A DNA stretch of 64,000 bases from Pseudoalteromonas shioyasakiensis (GTDB lineage Bacteria > Pseudomonadota > Gammaproteobacteria > Enterobacterales > Alteromonadaceae), in assembly GCF_001550135.1 (NCBI RefSeq), contig NZ_LRUE01000005.1:124001-188000 (forward strand). Direction: 5' to 3'. Shown here piece by piece: positions 1 through 8,825 of this stretch. The notes under the pieces are model-generated. The model saw only the letters and a list, made by a program, of their open reading frames with translations. It was not told the DNA's origin and did not search any database. The translations under genes and the position numbers were made by a program. Position 1 is the first letter of the stretch. Every line of letters begins with the position of its first letter.

Positions 1-1277
1 ACACCGTTAAGGTACTTACCTAAGAAATTACCAGCTGCGCGGCCGAATACAACTAAGTCAAGTAGTGAGTTACCACCTAGGCGGTTAGCACCGTGTACAG
101 ATACACATGCAATCTCACCAACAGCGAATAAACCTTCAACTACTTTCTCTTGGCCGTTTGCATCAATTTGTAATGCTTGACCATTTACGTTAGTTGGAAC
201 ACCACCCATCATGTAGTGACATGTTGGGATAACTGGAATTGGTTCTTTAGCTGGATCAACGTGTGCGAATGTTTTCGCAAGGTCACATACGCCTGGAAGA
301 CGTAAGTTAAGTGTTTCTTCACCTAAGTGGTCAAGCTTAAGCTTGATGTGTGGGCCGTAAGGACCATCACAACCACGACCTTCACGGATCTCAGTCATCA
401 TTGAACGAGCAACAACGTCACGAGACGCTAAGTCTTTTGCATTTGGTGCGTAACGTTCCATGAAGCGTTCGCCGTCTTTATTTAGAAGGTAACCACCTTC
501 ACCACGACAACCTTCAGTTACAAGTACACCGGCACCGGCGATACCTGTTGGGTGGAACTGCCACATTTCCATATCTTGCATTGCAACACCAGCACGTGTA
601 GCCATACCAACACCGTCACCAGTATTGATGTGTGCATTCGTTGTCGATGCGTAGATACGGCCTGCACCACCTGTTGCTAAAACAACAGCTTTTGATTTGA
701 AGTAAACAACTTCGCCAGACTCGATGTCGATTGCTGTACAACCAACAACGTGACCGTCGCTGTTTTTAACTAAATCTAGTGCGTACCACTCAGAGAATAC
801 GTTAGTTTTGTTTTTAACGTTCTGTTGGTATAAACAGTGTAATAGCGCGTGACCAGTACGGTCAGCTGCTGCTGCAGTACGTGCAGCCTGTTCACCACCA
901 AAATTTTTCGACTGACCGCCGAAAGGACGTTGGTAAACACGGCCATTTTCAAAACGAGAAAATGGTAAACCCATGTTTTCTAATTCAGTAATAGCTTCTG
1001 GGCCTGTTTTACACATATATTCGATAGCGTCTTGGTCACCGATGAAATCGGAACCTTTAACAGTATCGTACATGTGCCATTCCCAGTTATCTTCATGTGA
1101 GTTACCCAGAGCAACCGTAATACCACCCTGTGCAGACACAGTGTGAGAACGTGTAGGGAAAACTTTTGAGATAAGTGCACAGGTTTTGCCTGATTCAGTG
1201 ATAGCTAGTGCTGCGCGCATACCCGCACCACCTGCACCAATCACTACAGCGTCAAATTCACGAACAGAATAATTCAC
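1..1277 (-). CDS. sdhA: Succinate dehydrogenase flavoprotein subunit, 3' end missing (runs off window start)
   Basis: FAD-carrying catalytic subunit of respiratory complex II; oxidises succinate to fumarate on the cytoplasmic face of the inner membrane. About 425 codons are present, beginning at a GTG directly after the sdhD stop. The N-terminus has the dinucleotide fold ([14 protein letters not shown], residues 11-24). It is followed by PTRSH, whose His45 is the position of the covalent FAD link in the family. Later the active-site stretch [12 protein letters not shown] and the [19 protein letters not shown] block are visible. The remaining C-terminal third and presumably sdhB lie outside the window. 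It is the third gene of an sdhCDAB operon, so translation is probably coupled to sdhD. Identification is very secure; the GTG start is supported by close match to the E. coli N-terminus. Confidence 0.97.
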   Translation of the reverse strand, partial: MNYSVREFDAVVIGAGGAGMRAALAITESGKTCALISKVFPTRSHTVSAQGGITVALGNSHEDNWEWHMYDTVKGSDFIGDQDAIEYMCKTGPEAITELENMGLPFSRFENGRVYQRPFGGQSKNFGGEQAARTAAAADRTGHALLHCLYQQNVKNKTNVFSEWYALDLVKNSDGHVVGCTAIDIESGEVVYFKSKAVVLATGGAGRIYASTTNAHINTGDGVGMATRAGVAMQDMEMWQFHPTGIAGAGVLVTEGCRGEGGYLLNKDGERFMERYAPNAKDLASRDVVARSMMTEIREGRGCDGPYGPHIKLKLDHLGEETLNLRLPGVCDLAKTFAHVDPAKEPIPVIPTCHYMMGGVPTNVNGQALQIDANGQEKVVEGLFAVGEIACVSVHGANRLGGNSLLDLVVFGRAAGNFLGKYLNG

Positions 1278-1625
1278 TTAAACACCCCATAAAACGATTA
1301 GACCAATTGCTACGTAAGCAACAGCCATAAGGTTTAATACAAAGCCTAAAACAGCACGTAATTTAGCGCATTTAACATAGTCAGTAAGAACTTGCCAAAG
1401 GCCGATACGGGTGTGAACCATAATGCAAACTAGGGTAATTAAGGTGAACCCTTTCATTGCTAGGTTAGAGAATAGGCCTTGCCAGGCTTCGAAAGTGACT
1501 TCTGGCGTACATAAAAAATAGCCGATAATAAAAATCGCGTAAGCGCTGATTATTAATGCTGTTGCACGTAGTGATACGAAATCTTGTACACCATCACGTT
1601 TAAGAGTTGCTTGATTTAAAACCAT
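1278..1625 (-). CDS. sdhD: Succinate dehydrogenase membrane anchor subunit D
   Basis: Small membrane anchor of complex II; with SdhC it binds heme b and forms the ubiquinone site. 115 residues with three transmembrane segments and the family end VLWGV. I chose the ATG at 1625 rather than a GTG two codons upstream: an AGGAG lies 7 nt before this ATG but abuts the GTG. With this start the heme-ligand His falls at 71 and the quinone-site Tyr at 83 (context LTDYVK), the same numbers as in E. coli SdhD. The start lies inside the end of sdhC (10-nt overlap) and the stop abuts the sdhA GTG, so the operon is tightly coupled. Confidence 0.95.
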   Translation of the reverse strand: MVLNQATLKRDGVQDFVSLRATALIISAYAIFIIGYFLCTPEVTFEAWQGLFSNLAMKGFTLITLVCIMVHTRIGLWQVLTDYVKCAKLRAVLGFVLNLMAVAYVAIGLIVLWGV

Positions 1626-1993
1626 ATCCACACTCCTGCTAGAATTGCAGCTACAACACCTAAAGCTAATGCAACTTTAGCGCTGAAGTTACCTGATTCA
1701 AGTTCTTCCCAGTGACCCATGTCCATAATGATATGACGGATACCACCGATTAAGTGATACGCCAATACAGAAATGGTGCCCCATGCTATGAATTTGGCAA
1801 TGAATCCGCTGAACAGACCCTTGACGAATTCAAAACCTTCTGCAGAAGAAAGAGACTCAGACCAAGCCCAAATGACAAACGTTAAAGCAAAAAATAATGC
1901 AACACCGGTGACGCGGTGAAAAATTGATGCTTTAGCCGTTGCCGGCATAGATATAGTTGTTAGATCTAGATTTACAGGTCTTTGCTTTTTCAC
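1616..1993 (-). CDS. sdhC: Succinate dehydrogenase cytochrome b556 subunit C
   Basis: Membrane anchor of complex II carrying one heme b ligand. 125 residues with three hydrophobic segments. KKQRPVNLDL at the N-terminus is the family signature. SIFHRVTG (Ser23, Arg27) corresponds to the quinone-binding Ser and Arg, and YHLIGGIRH contains the heme-ligand His (His80). The start is a GTG, whose Val position lines up with VKKQRPVN in E. coli SdhC; no in-frame ATG was found just upstream and the Shine-Dalgarno is weak, so the exact start is less certain than the identity. First gene of sdhCDA(B), divergent from gltA. Confidence 0.93.
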   Translation of the reverse strand: MKKQRPVNLDLTTISMPATAKASIFHRVTGVALFFALTFVIWAWSESLSSAEGFEFVKGLFSGFIAKFIAWGTISVLAYHLIGGIRHIIMDMGHWEELESGNFSAKVALALGVVAAILAGVWIWF

Positions 1994-2402
1994 AGTTACT
2001 TGCCCATCTTGCCCACTAAGGAGCTCATCTACTTGTTTTTCTAAAACCCATCAAAATGAATTTCGATGGAACTATCTAAGTAAACCGTGTTGATACACAA
2101 AAAGTTCACACTTATGCAAAACTCAAATGTAAAAATAAAGTTTACCTACAGACAATACGGTATAAAACCTTGGATAGTATATATAGCCAAAGGTCTTTTT
2201 ACAATTCTTGTTTAGTAAGAGACGTTTGCGAATTAGCCAATAGTATAATATTTAATCCTGGCAGAATATTTATTATCCATTTGTGCATAATGTTTATAAA
2301 AATTGACTTTATACCCCTCTTTCACGTTAAAATGAAAAGAATGTGCTTAAACAGATTCAGAACATAACAATCAGAGTTGTTATCTTAATAGGAGATAAAT
2401 AG
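1994..2402. promoter_or_regulatory. Divergent sdhC-gltA intergenic region
   Basis: A 409-bp AT-rich gap between two divergently transcribed TCA-cycle genes, the same arrangement as in E. coli. It must hold both promoters. A short open frame at 2170-2367 has no recognisable product and no good ribosome site and is not called. On the gltA side there is a possible sigma70 promoter (separate entry). No clear consensus promoter was picked out for sdhC. Confidence 0.6.
2303..2332 (+). promoter_or_regulatory. Possible gltA promoter
   Basis: TTGACT at 2303-2308 and TTAAAA at 2327-2332, 18 bp apart, about 70 bp before the gltA start. The -35 is good and the -10 is poor, so this is only a candidate. 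The gltA ribosome site AGGAG is at 2390-2394, 8 nt from ATG. Confidence 0.35.
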
Positions 2403-3689
2403 ATGGCGGATAAGAAAGCCACGGTCCATATTGATGGTCTTGATCCAATCGAACTTCCAATTTACCAAGGCACTGCTGGCCAAGACGTAATCGACGTACG
2501 TACGTTAGGTTCACACGGTCACTTCACTTACGACCCAGGTTTCATGTCGACCGGTTCTTGTGAATCTTCAATCACTTACATCGATGGCGGCAAAGGTGTT
2601 TTATTACACCGTGGTTACCCAATCGAGCAATTAGCTGATGAATCAAACTACATCGAGCTTTGCTACTTACTATTAAACGGCGAATTACCGACTAAAGAAC
2701 AATACGAAGCGTTTGCTCAAGAAATCACGCACAACACAATGCTTGATACTAAAATCGCAAACTTCTTCCAAGGTTTCCGCTTTGACGCTCACCCAATGGC
2801 AATGCTGTGTGGTGTTGTAGGTGCTCTTTCTTCTTTCTATCACGAAGATTTAGACATCACTGACGCAACACAACGTAAAACAAGCGCAATCAAGCTAGTT
2901 GCTAAATTACCAACTATCGCTGCGATGGCTTACAAATACAATGTAGGTCAACCGTTTGTTTACCCACGTAACGACTTAAGCTTCGCTGAAAACTTCTTAC
3001 ACATGATGTTCTCAGTACCAGCTGAAGAATACAAAGTAAGCCCTGTTCTTGCTAAAGCAATGGACAAAATCTTCATGCTTCACGCTGACCACGAGCAAAA
3101 CGCATCAACGTCAACTGTTCGTCTAGCTGGTTCTTCAGGTGCTAACCCTTACGCGTGTATCGCGGCTGGTATCGCATCTCTATGGGGCCCTGCGCACGGT
3201 GGTGCTAACGAAGCATGTCTTAACATGTTAGAAGAAATCGGCTCTGTTGACCGTATCGACGAGTACGTTGCTAAAGCAAAAGATAAGTCTGATCCTTTCC
3301 GTCTTATGGGCTTTGGTCACCGTGTATACAAAAACTTCGACCCACGTGCGACAGTAATGCGTCAAACATGTCACGAAGTACTTGCTGAGCTAAACATTCA
3401 AGATCCACTTCTTGATATCGCTATGAAGCTTGAGCAAATTGCACTTGAAGACCCATACTTCGTTGAGAAGAAACTTTACCCTAACGTAGATTTCTACTCA
3501 GGTATCATCTTAAAAGCAATCGGTATTCCAACAAGCATGTTCACTGTAATCTTTGCAATGTCACGTACTGTTGGTTGGATCTCTCACTGGGATGAGATGC
3601 TTTCTCAACCTGGTCACAAGATCAGCCGTCCTCGTCAGTTATACACTGGTGAAACTTCACGCGATTACGTACCAACAGACAAGCGTTAA
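2403..3689 (+). CDS. gltA: Citrate synthase, type II
   Basis: Condenses acetyl-CoA and oxaloacetate to citrate in the cytoplasm, the entry step of the TCA cycle. 428 residues, the size of the hexameric, NADH-sensitive gram-negative type. Catalytic residues are in place: His265 in WGPAHGG, His306 in GFGHRVYK and Asp363 in VDFYSG, one more than the classical 264/305/362 numbering without Met. ATG with AGGAG 8 nt upstream. Divergent from sdhCDA; followed by its own strong terminator, so monocistronic. Confidence 0.98.
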   Translation: MADKKATVHIDGLDPIELPIYQGTAGQDVIDVRTLGSHGHFTYDPGFMSTGSCESSITYIDGGKGVLLHRGYPIEQLADESNYIELCYLLLNGELPTKEQYEAFAQEITHNTMLDTKIANFFQGFRFDAHPMAMLCGVVGALSSFYHEDLDITDATQRKTSAIKLVAKLPTIAAMAYKYNVGQPFVYPRNDLSFAENFLHMMFSVPAEEYKVSPVLAKAMDKIFMLHADHEQNASTSTVRLAGSSGANPYACIAAGIASLWGPAHGGANEACLNMLEEIGSVDRIDEYVAKAKDKSDPFRLMGFGHRVYKNFDPRATVMRQTCHEVLAELNIQDPLLDIAMKLEQIALEDPYFVEKKLYPNVDFYSGIILKAIGIPTSMFTVIFAMSRTVGWISHWDEMLSQPGHKISRPRQLYTGETSRDYVPTDKR

Positions 3690-3704
3690 TACGAATTTGC
3701 GTTT

Positions 3705-3732
3705 AAAAAAGGCCGCTATGCGGCCTTTTTTG
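3705..3732 (+). terminator. Rho-independent terminator after gltA
   Basis: Stem GGCCGC/GCGGCC with a 4-nt loop, flanked by an A-run and followed by TTTTTT, 15 nt after the gltA stop. The A-run on the other side could let it work in both directions, but no minus-strand gene ends here. Confidence 0.9.
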
Positions 3733-3800
3733 TTGCCCTGCACTTGTCTATTTGTGCAAAGTAATTAAAATCGTCGCATTCTTGTAGCTTAAGGCCTTTC

Positions 3801-5015
3801 ATGTTCGATATCACAAAAATACGTGCTGACTTTCCCATACTGAATGAAACAGTCAATGAGCAGCCTTTGGTGTATTTAGACTCAGCAGCGACCTCGCAAA
3901 AGCCACAGGCAGTTATTAATGCTCTTAGCCGTTTTTATAGCCACGAGAACGCCAATGTGCACCGCGGCCGCCATACACTCAGTGAAAACGCGACACGCCA
4001 ATATGAGCATACACGAACGCTACTTGCAGATTATTTTTCTGTAAAAAATAATGAGATAGTGTGGACCAAAGGGGCAACCGAATCGATTAATTTAATCGCA
4101 AATGGTCTGGCTTCGAGGCTTAATCCTGGCGATAAAATTGCCCTATCTGCTATTGAACACCACGCTAACATCGTCCCTTGGCAACAGCTAGCTCAGCGTA
4201 CCGGTGCAGAAGTCATTATTTTGCCGATAGAAAATGATTTAACTATTAATAGCGTGCACTGTAGTGAATTTATCAAGCAACAAAAGCCTAAAATAGTCGC
4301 TATTACCCATGCATCAAATACCCTTGGGAATATCACTGATTTAGCGCCAATCATTAGCGCATGTAAAGCCATTAATGCTATTTCTGTTATTGATGGTGCG
4401 CAGGCAGCGATGCATTTACGCCCTAATTTACAAGAAATTTCCTGTGATTTTTACGTGTTTTCTGCCCATAAAATGCTCGGGCCGACAGGTTTAGGAGGCC
4501 TATATGGCCGATTTGAGCTGTTAAATTCGCTCGATGTATATCAAACCGGTGGCGAAATGATCGAAACAGTGAACCTAACACACAGCACTTTTCGTGATGC
4601 GCCGGGTAAATTTGAAGCAGGAACACCCAATATTGCAGGTGTCATTGCCTTTAGTGAGGCAATAAATTATTTAATATCGTTAGATTTTCAGCAAATGCGT
4701 CAACATGAGCATACAGTTTTTGACTATGCGATAAAACAATTATCAGCTATTGATGGTATTAATATCTATTCAAACCAAACAGATAACATCGGTAACATTA
4801 GTTTTAATTATCGCGATGAACATCCGTTTGATTTAGCCACCCTACTTGATGGATTTGGCGTTGCCGTGCGTAGTGGCCATCATTGTACGCAACCTATAAT
4901 GAGCCATTTAGGTATACCAGGAACTGTACGAGCAAGTTTTGCGTTATATAACACTAAAGCTGATGTCGATGCCTTTATCAGTGCTGTTAAAAGTAGTATT
5001 GAGTTATTAGATTAA
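3801..5015 (+). CDS. csdA: Group II cysteine desulfurase (CsdA/SufS family)
   Basis: PLP enzyme that removes sulfur from L-cysteine, giving alanine and an enzyme persulfide for Fe-S clusters or thio-cofactors. 404 residues. The PLP lysine is Lys224 in FSAHKMLGPTG; the persulfide cysteine is Cys362 in RSGHHCTQP, the group II (SufS/CsdA) context. The next gene is a SufE/CsdE acceptor, 13 nt away, and tcdA (csdL) follows convergently. That csdA-csdE-csdL grouping, with no sufBCD nearby, favours CsdA over SufS. Sequence alone does not separate CsdA from SufS cleanly. ATG with a weak AAGG upstream. Confidence 0.88.
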   Translation: MFDITKIRADFPILNETVNEQPLVYLDSAATSQKPQAVINALSRFYSHENANVHRGRHTLSENATRQYEHTRTLLADYFSVKNNEIVWTKGATESINLIANGLASRLNPGDKIALSAIEHHANIVPWQQLAQRTGAEVIILPIENDLTINSVHCSEFIKQQKPKIVAITHASNTLGNITDLAPIISACKAINAISVIDGAQAAMHLRPNLQEISCDFYVFSAHKMLGPTGLGGLYGRFELLNSLDVYQTGGEMIETVNLTHSTFRDAPGKFEAGTPNIAGVIAFSEAINYLISLDFQQMRQHEHTVFDYAIKQLSAIDGINIYSNQTDNIGNISFNYRDEHPFDLATLLDGFGVAVRSGHHCTQPIMSHLGIPGTVRASFALYNTKADVDAFISAVKSSIELLD

Positions 5016-5028
5016 TTTTGGATAAGTA

Positions 5029-5442
5029 ATGAATTCAGCGTTTGAAGCCGTTAGTAAAAACATTGAAACAGCTGCAGGCTGGCAGCAAAAATATCGCCAA
5101 ATAATGCTCTTAGGTAAGCAATTACCTGTTATGCCTGAAGTACTCAAAGTAGATGATGCCCTTGTTAAAGGCTGTGAAAGTAAAGTATGGCTGTATATCG
5201 ACTTTGATCATACAGAAAACAGCCTGGTATTAGCGGGCGATTCAGATACTCGCATCGTTAAAGGACTATTAGCTTTAATTTTAGCCTTATACAATGGTCT
5301 AACACCGGAGCAAGCAGCGCAAATTAATGCCTATGATGAATTTGAACGACTCGGTCTAATTAGACATTTGAGCCCTTCTCGTGGTAATGGTATTAAAGCC
5401 ATGGTTGATAAAATTCAAACCATGGCTGAACAAAAACAATAA
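5029..5442 (+). CDS. csdE: SufE-family sulfur acceptor
   Basis: Accepts the persulfide from the cysteine desulfurase and passes sulfur on. 137 residues, usual family length. The acceptor cysteine is Cys49 in VKGCESKVW, the SufE/CsdE signature. It lies 13 nt after csdA, so it is co-transcribed. It ends 3 nt short of the convergent tcdA stop. SufE versus CsdE naming rests on the neighbourhood. Confidence 0.88.
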   Translation: MNSAFEAVSKNIETAAGWQQKYRQIMLLGKQLPVMPEVLKVDDALVKGCESKVWLYIDFDHTENSLVLAGDSDTRIVKGLLALILALYNGLTPEQAAQINAYDEFERLGLIRHLSPSRGNGIKAMVDKIQTMAEQKQ

Positions 5443-5445
5443 GTT

Positions 5446-6240
5446 TTACAAACTACGCTGTTTTTTATCGAGGTATTTTCTAATCGCTTTGGCTGCAACA
5501 AAAAAGCCAAAGCTGCCTGTCACCATGGTTGCAGAGCCAAAACCATTATTACAGTCCATATTCATTGAACCATCTGCACCTTGTTTTGCTTGGCAAACCT
5601 CACCTTCAGAGGTTGGATATACAAGCTGCTCTGTAGAATAAACACAATCGACGTTAAATTTTCGCTTTGGATTGCTACTAAAGTTGTACTGCTTTCGCAA
5701 AATATAACGTACTTTTGCAAGCAATGGATCATGGGTTGTCTTTGCAACGTCACCAAAACAGATTTGACTAGGGTCGGTTTGCCCGCCTGCGCCTCCGGTG
5801 GTAATAACCGGTAGTTTTATGCGTTTACAGTGAGCAATAAGCGCAGCTTTTTCTTTTACAGCATCAATACAATCAATCACATAGTCAAAACCTTGAATAT
5901 GCTCACGAATGTTATCTAGCGTAATGAAATCGTCAATAACATTAATTTTGATATCTGGATTTATAAGCTCACAACGTGTTTTCATCGCTTCTACTTTTGC
6001 TTCGCCTACGGTGCCAGTTAAAGCATGAATTTGACGATTAACATTGGTTGCACAAATATCATCTAAATCAATGAGGGTTAGTTGTCCTACACCCGTTCGG
6101 GCCAATGCTTCAGCAGCCCAACTCCCTACGCCACCAATACCAATGACACAAAAATGTGCTTGTTGTAACCAATCAAATTGTTGATGGCCATATAAACGTT
6201 TAATGCCACCAAAACGGATGTCTTGTGTTGTTTCTTTCAT
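5446..6240 (-). CDS. tcdA: tRNA threonylcarbamoyladenosine dehydratase
   Basis: E1-like/ThiF-fold enzyme that uses ATP to cyclise t6A37 of tRNAs to ct6A; called CsdL in E. coli because it works with CsdA-CsdE. 264 residues. Visible: the nucleotide loop GIGGVGS (34-40), the acidic residue in LIDLDD (about 60), the arginine in NVNRQIH (69), and a hydrophobic membrane-associating C-terminus. It converges on csdE with 2-3 nt between stops. On its own strand it is immediately downstream of the pseudouridine synthase gene with no gap, so it is probably read from the LPS-cluster transcript. Confidence 0.93.
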   Translation of the reverse strand: MKETTQDIRFGGIKRLYGHQQFDWLQQAHFCVIGIGGVGSWAAEALARTGVGQLTLIDLDDICATNVNRQIHALTGTVGEAKVEAMKTRCELINPDIKINVIDDFITLDNIREHIQGFDYVIDCIDAVKEKAALIAHCKRIKLPVITTGGAGGQTDPSQICFGDVAKTTHDPLLAKVRYILRKQYNFSSNPKRKFNVDCVYSTEQLVYPTSEGEVCQAKQGADGSMNMDCNNGFGSATMVTGSFGFFVAAKAIRKYLDKKQRSL

Positions 6241-6915
6241 TTACCAATCCAACGTCCAAGGAGCTGTCCACTCTTTGAATTCGTCTGAGTTAAAAACTTT
6301 ATTAAGATGAGTACCCAAAGTGTAATCACATCGATACTCTTTAAGCTGCTCTTTATAGCTAAATTGTAGTGCATAGGCATGCAAGTTTGTGCGCTCGTCT
6401 TTACTACCAGCATAGGTACTATCACCTAGAATTGGAGCGCCTAAGCTTTTCATCGCGACTCTAAGCTGATGTGTCTTACCAGAGAATGGCTTTAACAAGT
6501 ATGCACGAAGCCCTGGTCGAATACTTTTTGAGTAAAAGCGTGTGATAGCAGGATTCGTTTGGCTCTTTAACAGCTTAAATGCACCACGACGACTTTTCTG
6601 CATATCCCCTTTTATCCAACCTTGCTTTTTCTTAGGCTTAGCATCACTTACGGCTAGATAAAACTTATTTATTTTATGATCAGAAAATAGCGAAGTGAAT
6701 TCGGCTGCTGCTTCTTTGTTACGGGCTAATATAATTAAACCTGATGTTACTTTATCTAGCCTATGAACCGGATAGAGCTTCTCATTAACAAGCTCTTCAG
6801 CAAGTACGACAAAACCAGCACATTGTTCACTATGAAAGCTCACACCTGCTGGTTTATAAAAAACAAAGAAGTCATCTTCACTGGCATGAAGATGAACATT
6901 GTTTACATCATGCAT
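6241..6915 (-). CDS. RluA-family RNA pseudouridine synthase
   Basis: Isomerises uridine to pseudouridine in RNA; the target is not deducible. 224 residues, a compact form without an S4 domain. The catalytic Asp is Asp54 in HRLDKVTSGLIILA. FYKPAGVSFH near the N-terminus and GKTHQLRVAMKSLGAPILGD near residue 155 are family blocks. It begins 2 nt after the kdsB stop and abuts tcdA, so it is part of a long minus-strand transcript. It resembles the small RluD-like subfamily (TIGR01621 type); RluA and RluC are less likely because of size. Confidence 0.88.
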   Translation of the reverse strand: MHDVNNVHLHASEDDFFVFYKPAGVSFHSEQCAGFVVLAEELVNEKLYPVHRLDKVTSGLIILARNKEAAAEFTSLFSDHKINKFYLAVSDAKPKKKQGWIKGDMQKSRRGAFKLLKSQTNPAITRFYSKSIRPGLRAYLLKPFSGKTHQLRVAMKSLGAPILGDSTYAGSKDERTNLHAYALQFSYKEQLKEYRCDYTLGTHLNKVFNSDEFKEWTAPWTLDW

Positions 6916-6917
6916 TT

Positions 6918-7673
6918 TTAGTTGCCAAGCACTGCAATAACGCGCGCTAAGTCTTCAGGGGTATCTACGCCTGCTTGCGGTGCACACAGAGCTTTTGCGA
7001 TTTTAATTTTGTGACCATGATAAAGTACGCGAAGCTGCTCTAAAGACTCTAAAAGCTCTAATCGAGATTCTGGTAATTCGATGTAGTCCTTAATAAAGCC
7101 AGCACGATAAGCATAAATACCAATATGGCGTGCAAAATCAGCAAGATCTAGCTTATCTCGGTCATCATTCATCATCGCATCACGGTGATAAGGGATTGGC
7201 GAACGCGAAAAATACAGTGCATTGTTGTCTGCATCGTTAATGACTTTTACACAGTTGGGATTAAATATATCATCAATCTCATCAATGCTGGTGCTCAAAG
7301 TCGCCATTGGCGCATCAGAATCAGCAAGTAGCATGGCAACTTGAGATACATTTTCGCTTGCCAATAAAGGCTCATCACCTTGCACGTTGACAACAATAGT
7401 GTCACTTTCAAGTTTTAACTGTTCAACAACTTCAGCTAAACGTTCTGTGCCTGATTGGTGATCTTCTCGTGTCATCAATACATTATCAGTAAACTTCTTT
7501 ACTGCATCAAACACTGTTTGATGATCAGTCGCTACATAAACTTGTGATGCACCTGATGCAACCGCTTTTTCATAAACATGTTGGATCATTGGTTTACCAC
7601 AAATATCAGCAAGTGGTTTACCTGGTAAACGCGTCGATGCGTAGCGAGCTGGGATAACGACTACGAATTCCAC
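6918..7673 (-). CDS. kdsB: 3-deoxy-manno-octulosonate cytidylyltransferase
   Basis: Activates Kdo as CMP-Kdo for attachment to lipid A, in the cytoplasm. 251 residues. The nucleotide-binding signature [14 protein letters not shown] spans 8-21, and QGDEPL (98-103) is the metal/CTP site. The start is GTG with GAGG about 8 nt upstream, inside the end of the ycaR-like gene (13-nt overlap). It belongs to the msbA-lpxK-ycaR-kdsB order known from enterics, so LPS core and lipid A export genes are expressed together. Confidence 0.96.
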   Translation of the reverse strand: MEFVVVIPARYASTRLPGKPLADICGKPMIQHVYEKAVASGASQVYVATDHQTVFDAVKKFTDNVLMTREDHQSGTERLAEVVEQLKLESDTIVVNVQGDEPLLASENVSQVAMLLADSDAPMATLSTSIDEIDDIFNPNCVKVINDADNNALYFSRSPIPYHRDAMMNDDRDKLDLADFARHIGIYAYRAGFIKDYIELPESRLELLESLEQLRVLYHGHKIKIAKALCAPQAGVDTPEDLARVIAVLGN

Positions 7674-7858
7674 TTATCAACCTCTTCTTGGCTTAATTCA
7701 CGGGCTTCATTTTCTAAAAGCACCGGGATATCGTCTTTGATTGGGTACGCTAGTTTCGCAGCAGTACTGATAAGCTCTTGATTTTCTTTATCAAGACGTA
7801 GTTTACCTTTACACACTGGGCAAGCGATAATTTCAAGTAATTTTGTATCAAAGGCCAT
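7661..7858 (-). CDS. ycaR: Trm112/YcaR-family small zinc-binding-like protein
   Basis: 65 residues, UPF0434/Trm112p family. It has one CPVC pair (Cys13, Cys16) and the family core [12 protein letters not shown]. Full Trm112 proteins use four cysteines; only one pair is obvious here, as in YcaR. Function in bacteria is not established. It is fixed between lpxK and kdsB as in E. coli, overlapping lpxK by 11 nt and kdsB by 13 nt, which suggests translational coupling in the lipid A cluster. Confidence 0.9.
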   Translation of the reverse strand: MAFDTKLLEIIACPVCKGKLRLDKENQELISTAAKLAYPIKDDIPVLLENEARELSQEEVDKWNS

Positions 7859-8825
7859 TGAGGATCCCTTTTTGTTTTAATAATAAATTAAGTTTTTCGA
7901 TAACTGCTGCTGTTGGCTTTGCATCAACAGGTAAATAATACCAATTTGGTTTAGCAAAACTAAAGCATTTAACTGCATCTTTTTCTGTCATAAATACAGC
8001 GTCATCTGCAAAATCGCTAAAGTCATTTGCTTGGTAGGCATAATGATCACGAAAATGATGAGTTGATAGTAAGTTAATGCCTTGCTGCTCAAGACTTATT
8101 TCAAAGCGTTTGGGGTTACCAATAGCACTGACCGCATGGCCTTTATCTTGAACTGAATTGACAAGTTCTGAATTACTTACGGTACGAAATGGGCTTGATG
8201 TTAAATCATAGCGGCTTTGAGCGTTGCCACCATTTTCTATGACTAAATCAACCGATTTTAAGCGCGCTTTGGTTTCACGAAGTGGACCTGCAGGCATTAA
8301 TAAACCGTTACCAAATTGGCGTTCACTATCAACGATACAACATTCGATATCACGCGCCATTTTATAATGCTGCATGCCATCATCAGAAATAATGACATCG
8401 ATATCATGTTGTTCTAATTTTTTTATACTCGCTTGTCGGTCAGGGCCAACCATTACAACACAATCTAGGCGGCGTTTAATAAGTACTGGTTCGTCACCAG
8501 CTTGCGCTGTACTCGTTTGTTCAGTCACTAACAAAGGATACGAATCAGACTGACCACCATAGCCACGACTGATCACAGCCACTTTTAAACCTTGCTGCTG
8601 TAAGTACTCAGCAAGCCAAATAACAAATGGCGTTTTGCCGTTTCCACCCACACTAATGTTACCAACAACAATGACAGGAAGATGCGCTTTAAATGCTTTT
8701 AGTATATTAAGCTTATATAACAAAGCACGAAGCGTTGAGATTAGCCAAAAAAGCACACTGAAAGGTAACAGCAGAACGCTGAGTAAGCCTGGCTTTTTAT
8801 ACCAGCTTTTTTCAATAACACTCAC
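7848..8825 (-). CDS. lpxK: Tetraacyldisaccharide 4'-kinase
   Basis: Phosphorylates the lipid A disaccharide at 4' at the inner membrane. 325 residues. There is a hydrophobic N-terminal anchor (about 12-36), then the P-loop [12 protein letters not shown] (55-66), [12 protein letters not shown] in the middle, and FRDHYAY near residue 260. The start is GTG, sharing one base with the msbA stop (TAGTG), so translation is probably coupled. Normal length and motifs. Confidence 0.96.
   Translation of the reverse strand: MSVIEKSWYKKPGLLSVLLLPFSVLFWLISTLRALLYKLNILKAFKAHLPVIVVGNISVGGNGKTPFVIWLAEYLQQQGLKVAVISRGYGGQSDSYPLLVTEQTSTAQAGDEPVLIKRRLDCVVMVGPDRQASIKKLEQHDIDVIISDDGMQHYKMARDIECCIVDSERQFGNGLLMPAGPLRETKARLKSVDLVIENGGNAQSRYDLTSSPFRTVSNSELVNSVQDKGHAVSAIGNPKRFEISLEQQGINLLSTHHFRDHYAYQANDFSDFADDAVFMTEKDAVKCFSFAKPNWYYLPVDAKPTAAVIEKLNLLLKQKGILNGL

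Noticed and set aside
2170..2367. 65-codon frame in the sdhC-gltA gap
   Set aside because: No ribosome site, no recognisable protein, and it overlaps the probable gltA promoter.
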